Part shown: in pieces, positions 1 through 12,060 of the stretch
Layout of the letters: each line of letters begins with the position of its first letter
How positions within the stretch are numbered: position 1 is the stretch's first letter
Source of the DNA: Ustulina deusta
Taxonomy: Eukaryota; Ascomycota; Sordariomycetes; Xylariales; Xylariaceae
Assembly (NCBI GenBank): GCA_023159155.1
Contig: JAJNNX010000018.1
Coordinates: forward strand, 620,001-684,000
Direction of reading: 5' to 3'
Length of the DNA stretch: 64,000 bases
Program-made: the position numbers and the translations under genes
The notes under the pieces: model-generated
The model's input: only the letters and a program-made list of their open reading frames with translations
The model's database searches: none
What the model was told of the DNA's origin: nothing

Positions 1-1992
1 CTTGATGCTTCTGGGTGAGAGGGGGGTTCCATTTTTGGGCGATGATTATGGTGATGCCATTCGTGTGTACATCTGGTAACTTCAACCATTGCAGCCTGGC
101 TGTACGGCCACACACTCACTCGAGCACCCGACTCGGTCCGGACGTCGTGGAGTGCAAGCAAACAGATTGGTTGTTTCAGCTGAGAATCTCCCGTCACCAA
201 TTCGACCAGGGCAGGCCGACTCGGGTTTCTTGCTACCAGTTCGAGTGTCGGGTAGCAAACGTGTAGTTTCAGGTCGCCGGCGATGGTAGATCTTCGATGG
301 TACGGGTTCTGTGATTTGTGTCGAGCGAGGAGGGATTGATAAGTAGTATAGAATCGAGTCAAAGCCGTCGAAACACGAATGACCACCGTGGTCCCTCCTC
401 AATATATTATGGTTTGCTGAGCCATGCTATACCTCCTAGATCTCGGGTGGCGTGGAACCGGGCGTCAGAGGGCAGCTTCACGACCTAGTTCCTAATTATA
501 GTACACTATGTCTCAGTCAGACACACCACTTTACCTACCATTTTCTCTATGCTTTTTCACCTGCGGTGCTTATACAAGTATAAGCAGGTTAGGCAGTCCA
601 CAATAGCTCCCATGCATCTCTTACACAGTCCGGCACTGCTAGCAAGAAAGACAACGCATGATGGAGATCGATGCCGGGGCGCAGGCATGATGATTTGTTG
701 GCTTCCCCGCAAGGCATGACCGAGATGGTTGTTCCCGTCTGCAACGTGTGGCGGAGCCTACATGAAGTCGGTGATGGCGTGTCGACGAAAGGCCAATGAG
801 TGCTGCCGTCTCTGCCAAGCCGCTCCCGCTCTACTTACCAGGTCACCTACGTAGGTATCTCACCGCCGCCACCTTATTCAGGTAAGGTAAACCCGAGCAG
901 GTCTCTACCAGGAACTGTCGACATTTATTCGCTAGTGTAAGACGTCTGGAGAGTGCAGACGCGGCTGCCTCCAATTTACCTATTAAAAGTCCTTCTGGTA
1001 GCCTATAGCGGAGGTCAGAAGCTGAGCGTTTCCTCGGCAAAAACATCCAGCCGCGATCTAAGCTGACCGATGGCGTATTATGTGCCAGCAAGTAGTCCTT
1101 GTGACGTACGGCGATGGACTCCAAGCGCAGAATCATCACCAACATAAGCATAAAAGGATTTGAGCTCATGCCGGTGCACTATTTACAACTCTATAACCAC
1201 CCTTCTTTTTTTCAATTCCGATGAGCTCCTCAAGTCTGCCAGACCAAAACGAGTAGAAAAGGTAACCCGATAGTCACAAGACCATCTAGAATAATAGATG
1301 GATGAGTGCATCGAGACACCACGGTTTCTCGTCTGACGACAACGATGATGATGGTGCCCACCGAAACTCGGACTTTCAAACGAACGTATCTACAATCAAG
1401 TGCCGATTAATTGGGTCACTGGGCAGACCTTCGAAACAACCCTCCGTGAGCTTCATACATAGACCAATACTTTGAAAAAGGCCATGCACCTATTACACAC
1501 CGATCAACTTGGCAATGGCACATGTAACGATGGTGTAGGGAACGTGACACCTGCCTTGGCAAACTCTCGGAGGGCAGAAGAGGCACGGGTCCTGCATTCG
1601 ATCAATCTGGATTCGGTGGGATGAAACTCTTTGTTCAGTGAGAAGTGGTGAAATATGGAGATGATGAAACCTTCCTGGTTGGGGAGAAAATACTCGTCAG
1701 CCCCCGCTCCCTCCCCCCACCACAGCCCGATCTGTATTGTTGAAAGCAGTGTTGGCGGGATGCCATGCCTCGAAGTACTACATAGTTAGGAAGAGCAATG
1801 CCAACATCGGATCGACTTCAAGCTTGGAATTTATGACAGGGACAAAAGCTAATGTACACTACAGCGACAAAAGTTCGGAGACACAGGCCATGAATAACAG
1901 CACCCGCTTATCCTTACAGTTAATGCTTCGTTACTCCTCTGCAGTCTCAGTGTCCCGTCCACCTCCAACTTTACCGGACACGCTTCAATTTA
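1..1992. other. Gene-free left flank
   Basis: No reading frame here has convincing protein character, splice signals or a recognisable motif. On the minus strand an ATG at 32 opens a frame that runs off the left edge for ten codons without a stop. It could be the first codons of a gene outside the window, but it is too short to support. The rest is mixed-composition intergenic sequence and includes the 3' flank of the SNF2 gene. Confidence 0.5.
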
Positions 1993-4738
1993 TTACACTT
2001 CTTGGTCAACCCAAGCAACCCGCACTTGGCGCTTCATGGGCCTCTCAGGAACTGCCATTCCATTAGGGTTTTTGCTAACCATGACTTCAGTTCGATCGGG
2101 GCTTAATGCTCGCTTAAGCCCTCCGCGAGGTTTGAACGGAACGGCCGCACTGTCATGGAACTTCGTGGAGTTTGTAGTACTCTTGGCCTCTGGGCTTCCT
2201 GTTATCAATCCCTCGTCGGGATGGAGCGACGCTCGTCCAAATCCTCTACCGAACACGTACTGCGGTGATGACAACAGAGCAGTCTGTTCCAAGCCCTCCT
2301 TTGCGTTACCCATTGGGTAGATCTTGGGCTTTCGAATCCATTCTTTGATCTTTCTATCATCCAGAACGTTTTTTATCCTACTGTGTTCCGCCTGTGTCAT
2401 ATGCTCTCGACGATCCATCATAACTTCCTCGATACTGTTCCGCAGAACCAATGTCTCAACTGAAACAGGCTTTTGCTGGCTGATTCGACGAGCTCTTCCG
2501 ATCGCCTGCGCCACAACTTGTGGGTTCAGTACTGGCGAGATGAAGTATATTCGCGAAGCGGTCCGCATGTCAAGACCGAATGCAGCCTGGCTAATATCCA
2601 TTAATAATACTCGGAACTTGGGACTGTTCGTGAAGGTGGCTACGTATTGTGCGCGTCTTTCTGCGCTCAGACCGACTTTCGAGTAGATTAAGTGCTGAAT
2701 TTGGAGCTAGCACATAAGGTCAGTCTTAAGTGCATCAGGAGCGAGAAATGACTTACAATCTCGAGAACACCGGCAAGGTAAAAAGCAACATTATCGTTGT
2801 CGTAGAAAATGAGAATCTGTTCGTTGTCTTGGTGTTTTACTATCGAGTCAATTAGGTATGACAGCTTTGCTGAGACCGTAGAAACGATTCTTGTCTTAGC
2901 AAGAGGTTTAGCAACTTCAATGTCATTTAGCATGTCAGCTCTTGTCTGGGGATTCTTTTCAAGACTATTGGAAGTTGAATCCTGTATATCTTTGGATTTT
3001 GGAGCCGTGTGATAATCGCCGCCAAGTGGTGTATTGCCGGCTAGTGTCGTTCGCGTAGTTTGACTTGTTACGCCCTCGCTAGCATCAGAAGCCGCTGCTA
3101 GCGCTTGTGACCGCTCAGCTATCCCCTGTTGATCCAAACTCCCACTATTAATCATGAGTTGAAGAGAAGTCGGGGCATCAATACATGGGTTCAAGAAATT
3201 TTGAAGTGATTTTATCAATCCTGCGTCGGTACACTATCGCGCTTAAAGTTAGTTATGCTACCTTGAGCATGGCTTGTGAGTAATTCGGAAGCGCGGACAA
3301 AACAAGGTGAGAAAGAGCCCGAGAATCACTTACAACGAGTCCTTCACCGGTTTCTTCGTCGTCGAGAGACCACGATTTTCCCCTGCCGCCTGGGAAGTCT
3401 TGTACATAAATAGGCATTGAATGAAAACGGTTGCTAACATCTTTAAGACGATTCTGAGCTGCTTTCTTGCCAAATTCGATAGCCTGTCTGAGAAGATCCT
3501 CGTCCTCGAAGCTGATAGGGATCGCCTTTTTTTCAAGAAACTCTTCAGCAGTATTCACAGCTTTAGCAATGTCTGCCGCGGAAAAAAAGACACCACCAAA
3601 AAAACTCGCTTGTCTCAAGTTTTTCACAAGCTGAGTCAGGCTCCTCCTTTGCCGGTCGTGGAAAAAGTAGTCCATATCGGTTCTTTGAGATTGAACCGAA
3701 TTGAATATAATCATCATTGAAAAAAGGTTGAGGGACAGCTGGTCTTGAAAAGATCCATCAAGCACTATGATTTTTTCATCGACCGGTGGTAGTAAGGTGC
3801 TTACGTCACCGAGACGATGGCGGACAACTAACGAATTGAGTGTGTTGACTAAACAGTCCTTTCGGTTATACCCTTTGACGTACATACCCCAGTCGGCGAC
3901 ACTATCGCCAGCCTCATTTTTGCCATTAGCCCAGGGTCGAACCTTGAGATACTTTGCCGTAAGATTGCCAATACGCTGGAGGTCTTCTCGCTCTTGTTTC
4001 TGTGCGACCTCGTTGTGGGGATCTTGTGGCAAACTACGCGGGCTCGGGTTATTTGCTTTCGTGAGATTGTGAGGTTGCATCCCATATAAACCACGAGAGG
4101 GTGTTCCAGTGACAACCCAACGAGCAGAAATCTCAAGACGTTCGATGACCCTCATCACGTCATTTCTCCAAGAGCGACCTCCATTTCCCAGCTTATGCCC
4201 TTCATCAATAATACAGCGCTTGAAATGGATATATTCAAGTGGGCAGTAAATGTCTCGGACAGGGCCCTCGCCGTTTGACCGCTCCTTTTGGATGCGTTCG
4301 AAGCGGGTTTCGGAGAAGAGAATAACGTCGTAGGATAATAGCTCGGTAACCGAAGGGATTGAGTCTTGATTAACGAGTACCAGGACATTTAGGCCTGTTG
4401 TATGTTTGTTGATCTCGTTCTGCCACTGCTTCACGAGATTGCTGGGCACGATGACAAGAGTTAAGTGACTTAAGAAGACGTCTTTCGATGGAATCTCGCG
4501 GGGTGCGAGCCGATTGCTCCGCCGGGGTTCAACGAGGGTATTCCTAGCTTTATACAAAGCTCGATTCTCAGTCCTTGTCAGAACTCTTATACAATTCTGA
4601 TATTCATAGCCAAGCTGCGCAGCGCACGCTTCAAAATATGGTTTCCACTATAAAGTTTAAGTGTTAGGAATTACTACTATGGCAAAATTTGATTTACCCC
4701 GAGTGGTTTGAGAGCCTGTGAAAGCTACGCACATACAC

Positions 4739-4769
<31 letters not shown>

Positions 4770-5917
4770 AACAAAACGAAAGAAGAGGGGATCGGTAAGG
4801 CGTACTGCTATCGACCGTTTGTTTGCTGCCGCCGCCGCCATATCCATTAAGCTTCCTATACGTTGGCGAGGAGGCGTTTCAGCAATGAAAGGATCTGGAG
4901 GTTTAGACGGTTCGGATTTTGTGCTCAAGATGAGCGCTAGACATATCAGCGTTTTACCAATACCCATCTCTTCAGCTAGAATTCCGCCACGAGCTCCGTC
5001 ATAAAATCTTGGTTCCTTCAGGGCAAGACCAGAGACTTCATCGCAATACCAGGCTTGGCCAGATTGGTCAAGTACGGGGCGAAGTCGAGGGTCTATGACC
5101 CTACCCGGCTCTAATTCCCGTTGAAGCACTGCGATACTCGGGGTTAGTTGTCGCCACTCTAAACGTAATCTGTGGTGTTTTAAAAACTTCTAGGATGGAA
5201 TTTTAGCTCAAAAGGAGCCTTTGTACGCTCAAAATAGCTATGAGAAGAGCATTACTTCGAAAATGACTTACTAAGCGCAGCTGATCTACCCTGATAGGGA
5301 TAAAGAGTCGTGACTAGGCCGGGTATTTGGCTCTCCAAGAGACATTGCATCGCCCACTGAAGATCAGGGTCTAATGCTGTCTCTGGGCAAGGGTTAGGGG
5401 AAGGGATGTGGTTGAATAGAGTAAGAAGCGAGCCATCAAAGTTCCTGAACATTCCAGGTCTGTTGTCAGGTGCCGGTTGGGGTTGAGGTGTGTATACATC
5501 TTTTCCCTGCCAACATTGCTGGGAGTACTCCAACTGGAGAAGGAGAGTGGACATCGATCTGGTCAACTCGCCCGGCGAACTTTGTGTCTTTCTGTTGACA
5601 TCATGAGGGAGCACGTACACGCGAACCCTTCGGCGGCGTTGTGAGCTGCTTGACTCTGGTCGAGCGGCGTAAGCCATTTGAATCCACCCCTGACTCCAGA
5701 GCGAACTGAATGGTACAAGAGCAGGCGCTGCGAGAAGAGTATCCTGAAGTTCAGCCGGCAGGGCTAGAGATGCAACCAGATTATCAGACTTCCTCCTGAA
5801 GAAGTACCATTGCCCGGATGGAACAAGGGTTAGGATTCTTGGCGGTATGGGATGCTGATCTCCGCCGATGAGCAGACACCCAGCAGGGATGTATTGACGA
5901 GTGAAGTTTTCTGCCAT
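1993..5917 (-). CDS. SNF2-family DNA-dependent ATPase/helicase-like protein (1157 aa, 5 exons)
   Basis: Spliced model: exons 5272-5917, 4806-5128, 3334-4647, 2757-3233 and 1993-2706, giving 3474 nt in one frame. All introns have GT/AG ends and good branch sites (ACTAAC or CTAAC). The product has a two-lobe SNF2 core. The P-loop GGILAEEMGIGKT lies near residue 265. The Walker B variant IIDEGHK (DEGH instead of DEAH) lies near 473, followed by a TGTP motif. The C-terminal lobe ends with QAIGRARRISQQ (motif VI) near 955. The N-terminal 215 residues have no domain I recognise. Family members couple ATP hydrolysis to DNA translocation or nucleosome remodelling, so a nuclear role is inferred. The subfamily is unclear: the DEGH box and long insert between lobes suggest a fungal orphan clade rather than Rad5, Rad54 or ISWI. 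The second intron contains a 29-base T tract. Confidence 0.85.
4739..4767. repeat. Homopolymer tract A29 (T29 in the helicase transcript)
   Basis: Twenty-nine consecutive A on the plus strand. In the minus-strand helicase gene this is a poly-T inside the intron at 4648-4805, upstream of a CTAAC branch site near 4662-4667. If it were translated, as an unspliced reading frame suggests, it would give a run of Phe and then a stop, so splicing it out is the sensible model. Length is likely unstable between isolates or in sequencing. Confidence 0.9.
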
Positions 5918-6770
5918 GGTGAGTTGGTCATCATTCCAACCACCAGTGGCGTTTAGATGCCTAGTCCGGGAGGCTAACTTTCAAGGCTGATAGCGTTGTG
6001 ATCTGCGGGGAAAAAACCAAGAATAAAATGAAATGCAGTACGATGCTGCTACATGCAGGTTACCGAGAAATTGAAAGGAGCCTGCCTCAGACGAATAGAT
6101 AAAAGATGGGGGAAGGAGATACCTACCAGTGCTGGAGAATGCCTTCCTTACCTGCTTACACTCTAATTGACTGATGACATAAGGTAGTATTTCCCGTTAC
6201 GGTTAGTTCAGGAACTATCTAGACTCACTCCCCGGAAGGCGACGCCACAAGAACACACCCCTCACATGGGTTATACTGCACGTCATTCTTGGCGCTTTGC
6301 CTCACCTGAATCAGCTTAGAGATAGGGAGTTGAGACTGACTACCTACCTAGATTACGGAGAAAGATGCTGGGACAATATTGTGGTGAGAAGCTTCGGTTC
6401 AAACTGATCCGTATTAACGGTGAGAATTTATTTACGTGGAATGAGGCTTCTATCTAAATACAAATGCGCAGGTCCTCCTGGCCTGACTTTAGGGTATCGC
6501 AGAACATAACTGGACCAAGGATTATTCTGACATGTTTTTGCCTCAGCGCCTTTCAATAGGGAATTGCCATAATTTCGTACTCAACAAGCCATCTTTCGTG
6601 GTCATCATTAGGTGGATAATACAGAAGAAAAGGGAGTTGGGCCCAAAAAAAAGGGGGTAAACCAAAAAAAGAAAAAAGTACTAGACCAAATAATTCGACG
6701 GGTGGCCTGAGACAGCGCAGCAATATTATCCTGAGTATAATACCAAGGCAGTATCGCATGGTTTTGCGAA
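5918..6770. other. Intergenic: 5' flank of the SNF2 gene, 3' flank of the 882-aa gene
   Basis: This 853-bp gap separates two minus-strand genes. It should hold the helicase promoter and leader, but I see no clear TATA box or conserved operator. Several short A-runs lie at 6640-6680. The small frames here have no protein character. Confidence 0.5.
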
Positions 6771-9469
6771 TTATTCCAACTCTTCCAAGACTCTACGTGC
6801 GGCCTCGATCTTTCTTCGATATGCTCTTCCCTCAGCACTCGCACGTCCAGCCTCCGACAATCCTAGAACACATCGGCCAAGGCTCGCCACTAGCCGCTCA
6901 ACAAGGATCTGGTCGTCCCTCTGGAGCATTTGCATGGGGGCGACTTTCTCACCATCATGCAAGCTCTCTTTCTCGCATATGCTGGCCGTCTCGTTCATGA
7001 TTGTCTCCGAAATTTGCTTGAGCCCTTGATCGGGAGAATCGTTAGGTGTCAACACGCCTCTATTCTCTTTTGATTTATTGATTAGTGGAAAGCTTCTGTT
7101 AGTGCCAGTTGATAAGGACGAAACCGAAGGTCGATGCTGAAACGCGGCCGCGCTGCTTTGAGGGCGGCGATGAGGAAAGGATTGTGATCGTCTTGGGTCG
7201 AAACCCGAGTCGCTAGCTTCTGGGCTAAATACTGTCCGTTTCGCAGTGTCTGGTGTGTGCGTTCGTGCCCGCTCTGGGAGAGTAATGATATGTTCGGGGT
7301 ACTCATCGCCGTCCTCGTCGTTGTACTCGTCGTTGGATTCATGGGGAGTAATAATGCCCACCCTAGTATGTCGACCTTCTGTTGCCGTCGCAAAAGATTC
7401 CATAGTAGATGTCGACCCTGCACTTCCTCTCCGAGAATGGCGGCCAGTCTGAATAGCTGCCACGTTCGTCGTCTGGGAAACCATTGGCCCCCTCGTCGTC
7501 TCCACGGAGTCTTCGGAACTGAAGCTATCGTTACTGCCTTTTCGGCGCATCCGCCTACGGGTCATACTACCCATGGTGCTATGCAAAAAGAAATGCTCAT
7601 AGTCAAAGGCATCTTCGCGATCTTCATGAGAGACTTGAGCTTGAACAGAATCATGATAAGAAGACGCGCCGCTTTCACTTGCTGATTCATCGAAATCATT
7701 GGTCTCAGCAAATTCGTACCCATCATCTGTTCTCGTATCTTCCGTATTATCCAGCTCATTCATAGAACCAACATTGTCTTCTGCACCGCTCATTTTAGCG
7801 TCAGCAAAAATGGTGGGTGAGATCCGCTGTGAATCAGTTGTACTTGAAGTTACTAGCGCAGCAGGTTCTTCAGCATAAGTCTGCTGAATCGGTTGTGACT
7901 CATCGTGGCTTTGAAGGGGCGCTTGTGGTTCTACTAAACTACTAGTTCGATCACGAAGACTCGAGTTACTTTCAGTTGTCGCCTGAGCAACGGAATCGCC
8001 ATGCAGAGCTACGCCATCTTCATGGCTACTTGCATCGGCGTACCATTGCTCGACACGGGCATGGGTGAAAGGACTAGGAGTGCGCAAGCTCTGCAAACTC
8101 CGACGTTTCAAACTGTCTGCACGAGCTTGATCTCTCAAGGTTGAGAGCCTTCCCTTCAAGTCGTTAACTTGATCTTTCAGGTCGCGCATCTGCGCTGACG
8201 AAGCTGACCGTTTCAGATCCTTGTCAGAAAACGACCCAACGGGACTCAGATAGGCATCTGCCTTCGTGTTTTCACTGTCTTGGTCGGGTGCATCCTTTTC
8301 CTCAAAGATACTGCCTTCGCTTAGTGGCTCGAGAGGCCGATCCTGTACGTGCAAGGATACTTTACTATTCGAAGAAGCTGAGATTCCATTTGATGAATGG
8401 TTTGATGGAGTGTCGTTGGTGCTATTCTGCGCGTTATCGGTATTGCGTAATGCCTGCAGAGGACGGCGATACCCTCCAGCCGTACCAAGAGCGCTCAAAG
8501 ATCTTTGCGTAGATACAGTAGGCCTGTTCTCAGCTACGATATTACTCTCGCTAGATATCCTATTATGGCCATGAGATAGCTTCCCATTGCCATGATCATT
8601 GCCAAGACTGATAGCGGTAGCAGGTCTTCCGACGGGCGGCGAGGGTGTTGAATGAGAGCCCATTGAGGACCACGTCGGAGAGTAAAGTGATGATCGGGCC
8701 CGATTAAGGTTGCCTTCCATTGTCTTCCAACATTTAGTACAATTTCAACAACATTTGAGATTTGAGCACTCACTGTCAGGCGTCGTTTCGCATTTGCCAG
8801 TATTTGCTCAGCTCTCCGGCTCAAGGTGGTAGAATATCTCGCATCATTGGGGTCGAAGGATTCCTTTGCTGGTGAGATGGTCTCCTGGACCGAGCCGTCG
8901 TCAATATAAGAATCAGCCACGCTATCTTCGTCATCTCCCTGGAAGTTGCTGTCATCTATGCTAACGGTGTCGTCGAAGTCGGCAAATAAACCCGTTTGGT
9001 CATGAGCAGTGACTGTACTGTTAGACTCGACTGACATGTGTCTTTGGTGAGCCATCCTGGATTGTTTAATCTTTTGCCTGATCGCCTCGTAAGGTAAGGC
9101 AGTGCTCGTCACTATTGCAAGTTCGCTCCGCGTGGACCCAGAACGGGACCGAGACGGACCACACGTGCTCTCAACTTCGGTAACCTCTCCAATGTCGGAT
9201 AGCATTGTTCCATTTCCGTATATAATCGGTGTCGTAGGGGTAATCGGGCCTGCGGTAAAGGCTTCGGTAGACAGGTCGAACCCCAGGTTACCTGCATGAG
9301 CATTCTTCCACATCAGAGGCGATTGTGGATGATCTAGCGACACAGCATTATCGTCATAATCAGGCAATATCATATCGGGGTTCGTCAGTGTAGGTGAGGC
9401 AGGTAACGATACGTAGGGCATAGCGCCCGAATCCGACCGCCGCTCGGCCGCATCAGACGATGATTGCAT
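6771..9469 (-). CDS. Unrecognised fungal protein with a coiled-coil segment (882 aa, 2 exons)
   Basis: Exons 8774-9469 and 6771-8723, joined by a 50-bp intron (GTGAGT donor, ACTAA branch, AAG acceptor) with no change of phase. The join reads AKRRLT|TMEGNLNRARSSLY. The product is rich in Ser, Thr, Asp and Glu and mostly low complexity. It has one clear ordered stretch near residues 405-455, where MRDLKDQVNDLKGRL begins a heptad pattern typical of a coiled coil. The C-terminus (QILVERLVASLGRCVLGLSE to RRVLEELE) is predicted helical. Charged and hydrophobic positions are well ordered and the frame is 2.6 kb long, so it is surely coding. I do not recognise the family. It resembles conserved hypothetical scaffold-like proteins of Pezizomycotina, with no enzymatic motif. 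The acceptor AAG is weaker than usual. Confidence 0.8.
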
Positions 9470-12060
9470 GGCGCCCTTGCTACCAGATTCGTGGTGGCTA
9501 TTTGTGGTAGCTCTGTCAATGGGGTGGGAATCCGAGGATCACGCTGTTCCAGGCGGAACAAAAGTTGGGATCTCAGCGTGACCGCTCCACGAAGACACCA
9601 AACAAGAAGATCGTAGACGGGACGAACGACTCCAGAGCTATGCCAGGCTTGGACTCTAGGTTGTCGGCTATATCAGGACTGGAGCTTGGCTATCTGCCGA
9701 CGACGACACATTTGGAAAAGCGAACGGAGAGACTGTATGGAGGCCCCGGGTCCAGAACCAGATCACAACCAAGCTCCCTCCCTCTGTCGTCGGACTATTA
9801 TGTAAGAGATACGGATGCAACGAAGACGCGCTCGCTCGCAGCTGTCGCGATCGACCGTGTGCAGTCGAGAGAGATATGTAGGGGCGACTGGGATAATCGA
9901 GAAAACGAGTGGCAGGTGAGGACCGTGGAGGAATGGCCCCAACGGGAAGTGCGAAATACCAAGACTGGCGAAGAATGATAAGGTGCGCCTAGGACTTCAA
10001 CCACATGGTCGCCCGGGCGGTGACGACGCGGCGGGCCGTAGTTGGCTACCTGAGATGTCTCGACTTCCAGGCTAGAATCGGTTCCGATCGAATCGAATCG
10101 TTGTCGTTATCGTCGCCGCTGTCGGGGTGAGAGTCGCGTGTACCCATAGGTTGTCGTCGGGTCGCATCGCCTCTGGGAACTTGTTAGACAATGGATAGCA
10201 TAAGTAAAAAAAAAGTCAGGAGTTTCGAGATGATGCTTTAACCACACTAGATGACTTGACTGCGGGTACCTGTCGGGACCTGTCCGAATCTCTAGGTTGA
10301 TACCAGGTAGGTATCTACTGTAAGGTACTAGTTAGTGTAGGTATTCCCAGATCCCTACAGCCTATACCTATACTACTATATGTACAACCTTACGAGCAAT
10401 AAAATGGGTAACTAAGAATTATCTGCATGCTTAGGCGGGGGAGGTTAAGACCTACCTTAGTGTACCGTAGGAAGCTACATAAACACGGCTTTGTCGGCCT
10501 ACACATAGGTACCTCAGTTACTACCTACAGGTAGTATACTAGCATCAACCAAACTTGGTTTACACCGCGCCGAGAGAACCAGGCGTGATTGGATGAAACT
10601 CCCGGCTTCTGATGGGAGCTATACGGAGAACCCCGCCTTCACTCACCTTCGCCTGTCGCCTTTGGGTTTCTACATGCATGATACGTGCACTAGGTATTCA
10701 GAAATTTAAAACTCTTACTACCTGCACTATTAGTATACTGCTATCTTCAGTATCTCAACTTACCCGTAGCCTTCAGATAGATTAAGGTTGGTGGCTTCCG
10801 GTCTCTGTACTATGTCCAAGTACACTACTTGTAGCTCCTTTCAAATACTCGGGAGAGGGATTTGGACTTTCTCTTAATAAAATCCAATTGTGGAAAACGC
10901 CTCGAATACATTGATTACATTGTTTCCACCATTCCTTAACCCGTTTCATCCAGGACAGTACTTCATCCATTAATTAATTATCTGCATCAGGGAGGTTTTC
11001 CTCCACCGAAAACATTATGCCGGCTTTCACTGCTAGCGTAAATAAGCACCCTGGTCCTTGTAGATAGGCATGTCACTCGTTAGTGTAAACCAGATATGCG
11101 CAATGCCATGTGAATCTTCTTGTAATACAACTTGGCTCGCTAAATTGAAGTAGAGGTAGGTCAGGTAACCTAGGTAGTCTTTAGTGATTTAAGCAATTCC
11201 TTCTTGTTTTTTAATATAATTTGAATCATCGACATGTTTTAATAATCAAGGTCCACGTAACTTGATAGAATCTCTCAACTCCTATTCATTTTTCCAACGT
11301 CTGATAGAATTCTCCTAGTCTGTAGTATAGTGTACTCCATATCCTACACTATAACAGGTACCCTGCTGTAAGGATACGATTGGTCAATTCTCAGCCCCAT
11401 CATCTCAAATCAAGAGTGGCGCCTTGCCAAAATCTTCATGCCTTGTAAGCAAGAAATTACTTGCATTCGTTTTTTTTCCTCCCTCAATCCTATTTCCATC
11501 CTTCAACGGTGGACCATCGATCGCTCCCTATCTACACTAATGGCTATCCGTAGTGACACTACCGACCCCCGGCCGAGTCTTTTCAGCAACATTCTCGGGC
11601 AACTTGTAGCTTGTACCTATTTGTTACCGCGCTACGGTATCGTACTGCTGGCGAAAAATGATTTCAGGGGCAGGTGTTGTTTATTTGGTAACTTCTAACA
11701 ACAGTCAAAATGTATAGCCATTGGTCGAATCACTTTGACACTCTTCCCTCGAGTCAAAATTTGTATCCCTTTTCTTCTCCCACTCTCCATCCGCTAACCC
11801 AACAGCTTCACACCATACCAAGGCGCGACGAAATGTGAGCTTATCTCTTATTAGATCATTTCCCCATTACAGCGTCTGTATGATGAGCACTTCAAGAATT
11901 CTGCAATGCTTAAAAGAGCCTTGGCTCGAATAATGTGGAAGCCTTTCTTGCCTGACGATACGCTACACGAAAATCGCGACCTTCTTCAGCCTTGACTTGC
12001 GTTGGGAGTTTCCAGCTAACTATTTGACTAGGAGTGCGCTCTGGGAAAGTACCTCGGTTT
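9470..12060. other. Intergenic 2.6 kb with GGTA/TACC repeats
   Basis: This holds the 5' flank of the 882-aa gene and the 3' flank of the aldo/keto reductase gene. A plus-strand open frame at 9565-9978 lies in the probable 5' leader of the 882-aa gene and looks like a chance frame. From 10290 to 10550 the sequence is dense in GTAGGTA, TACCTA and TATAC motifs. The segment 11150-11400 is AT-rich. No gene is supported. Confidence 0.5.

Noticed and set aside
1..32. Possible first codons of a minus-strand gene running off the left edge
   Set aside because: Only ten codons are visible and there is no independent evidence for coding.
4725..4805. Read-through of the helicase exon into a poly-Phe tail
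   Set aside because: The T29 run is better explained as intron sequence, because splicing 4648-4805 restores a good helicase frame (SIA|WKPYFEACAA).
9565..9978. 137-codon plus-strand frame upstream of the 882-aa gene
   Set aside because: It lies antisense in the probable promoter and leader of a real minus-strand gene, is Arg/Ser/Glu-rich by base composition and has no motif.
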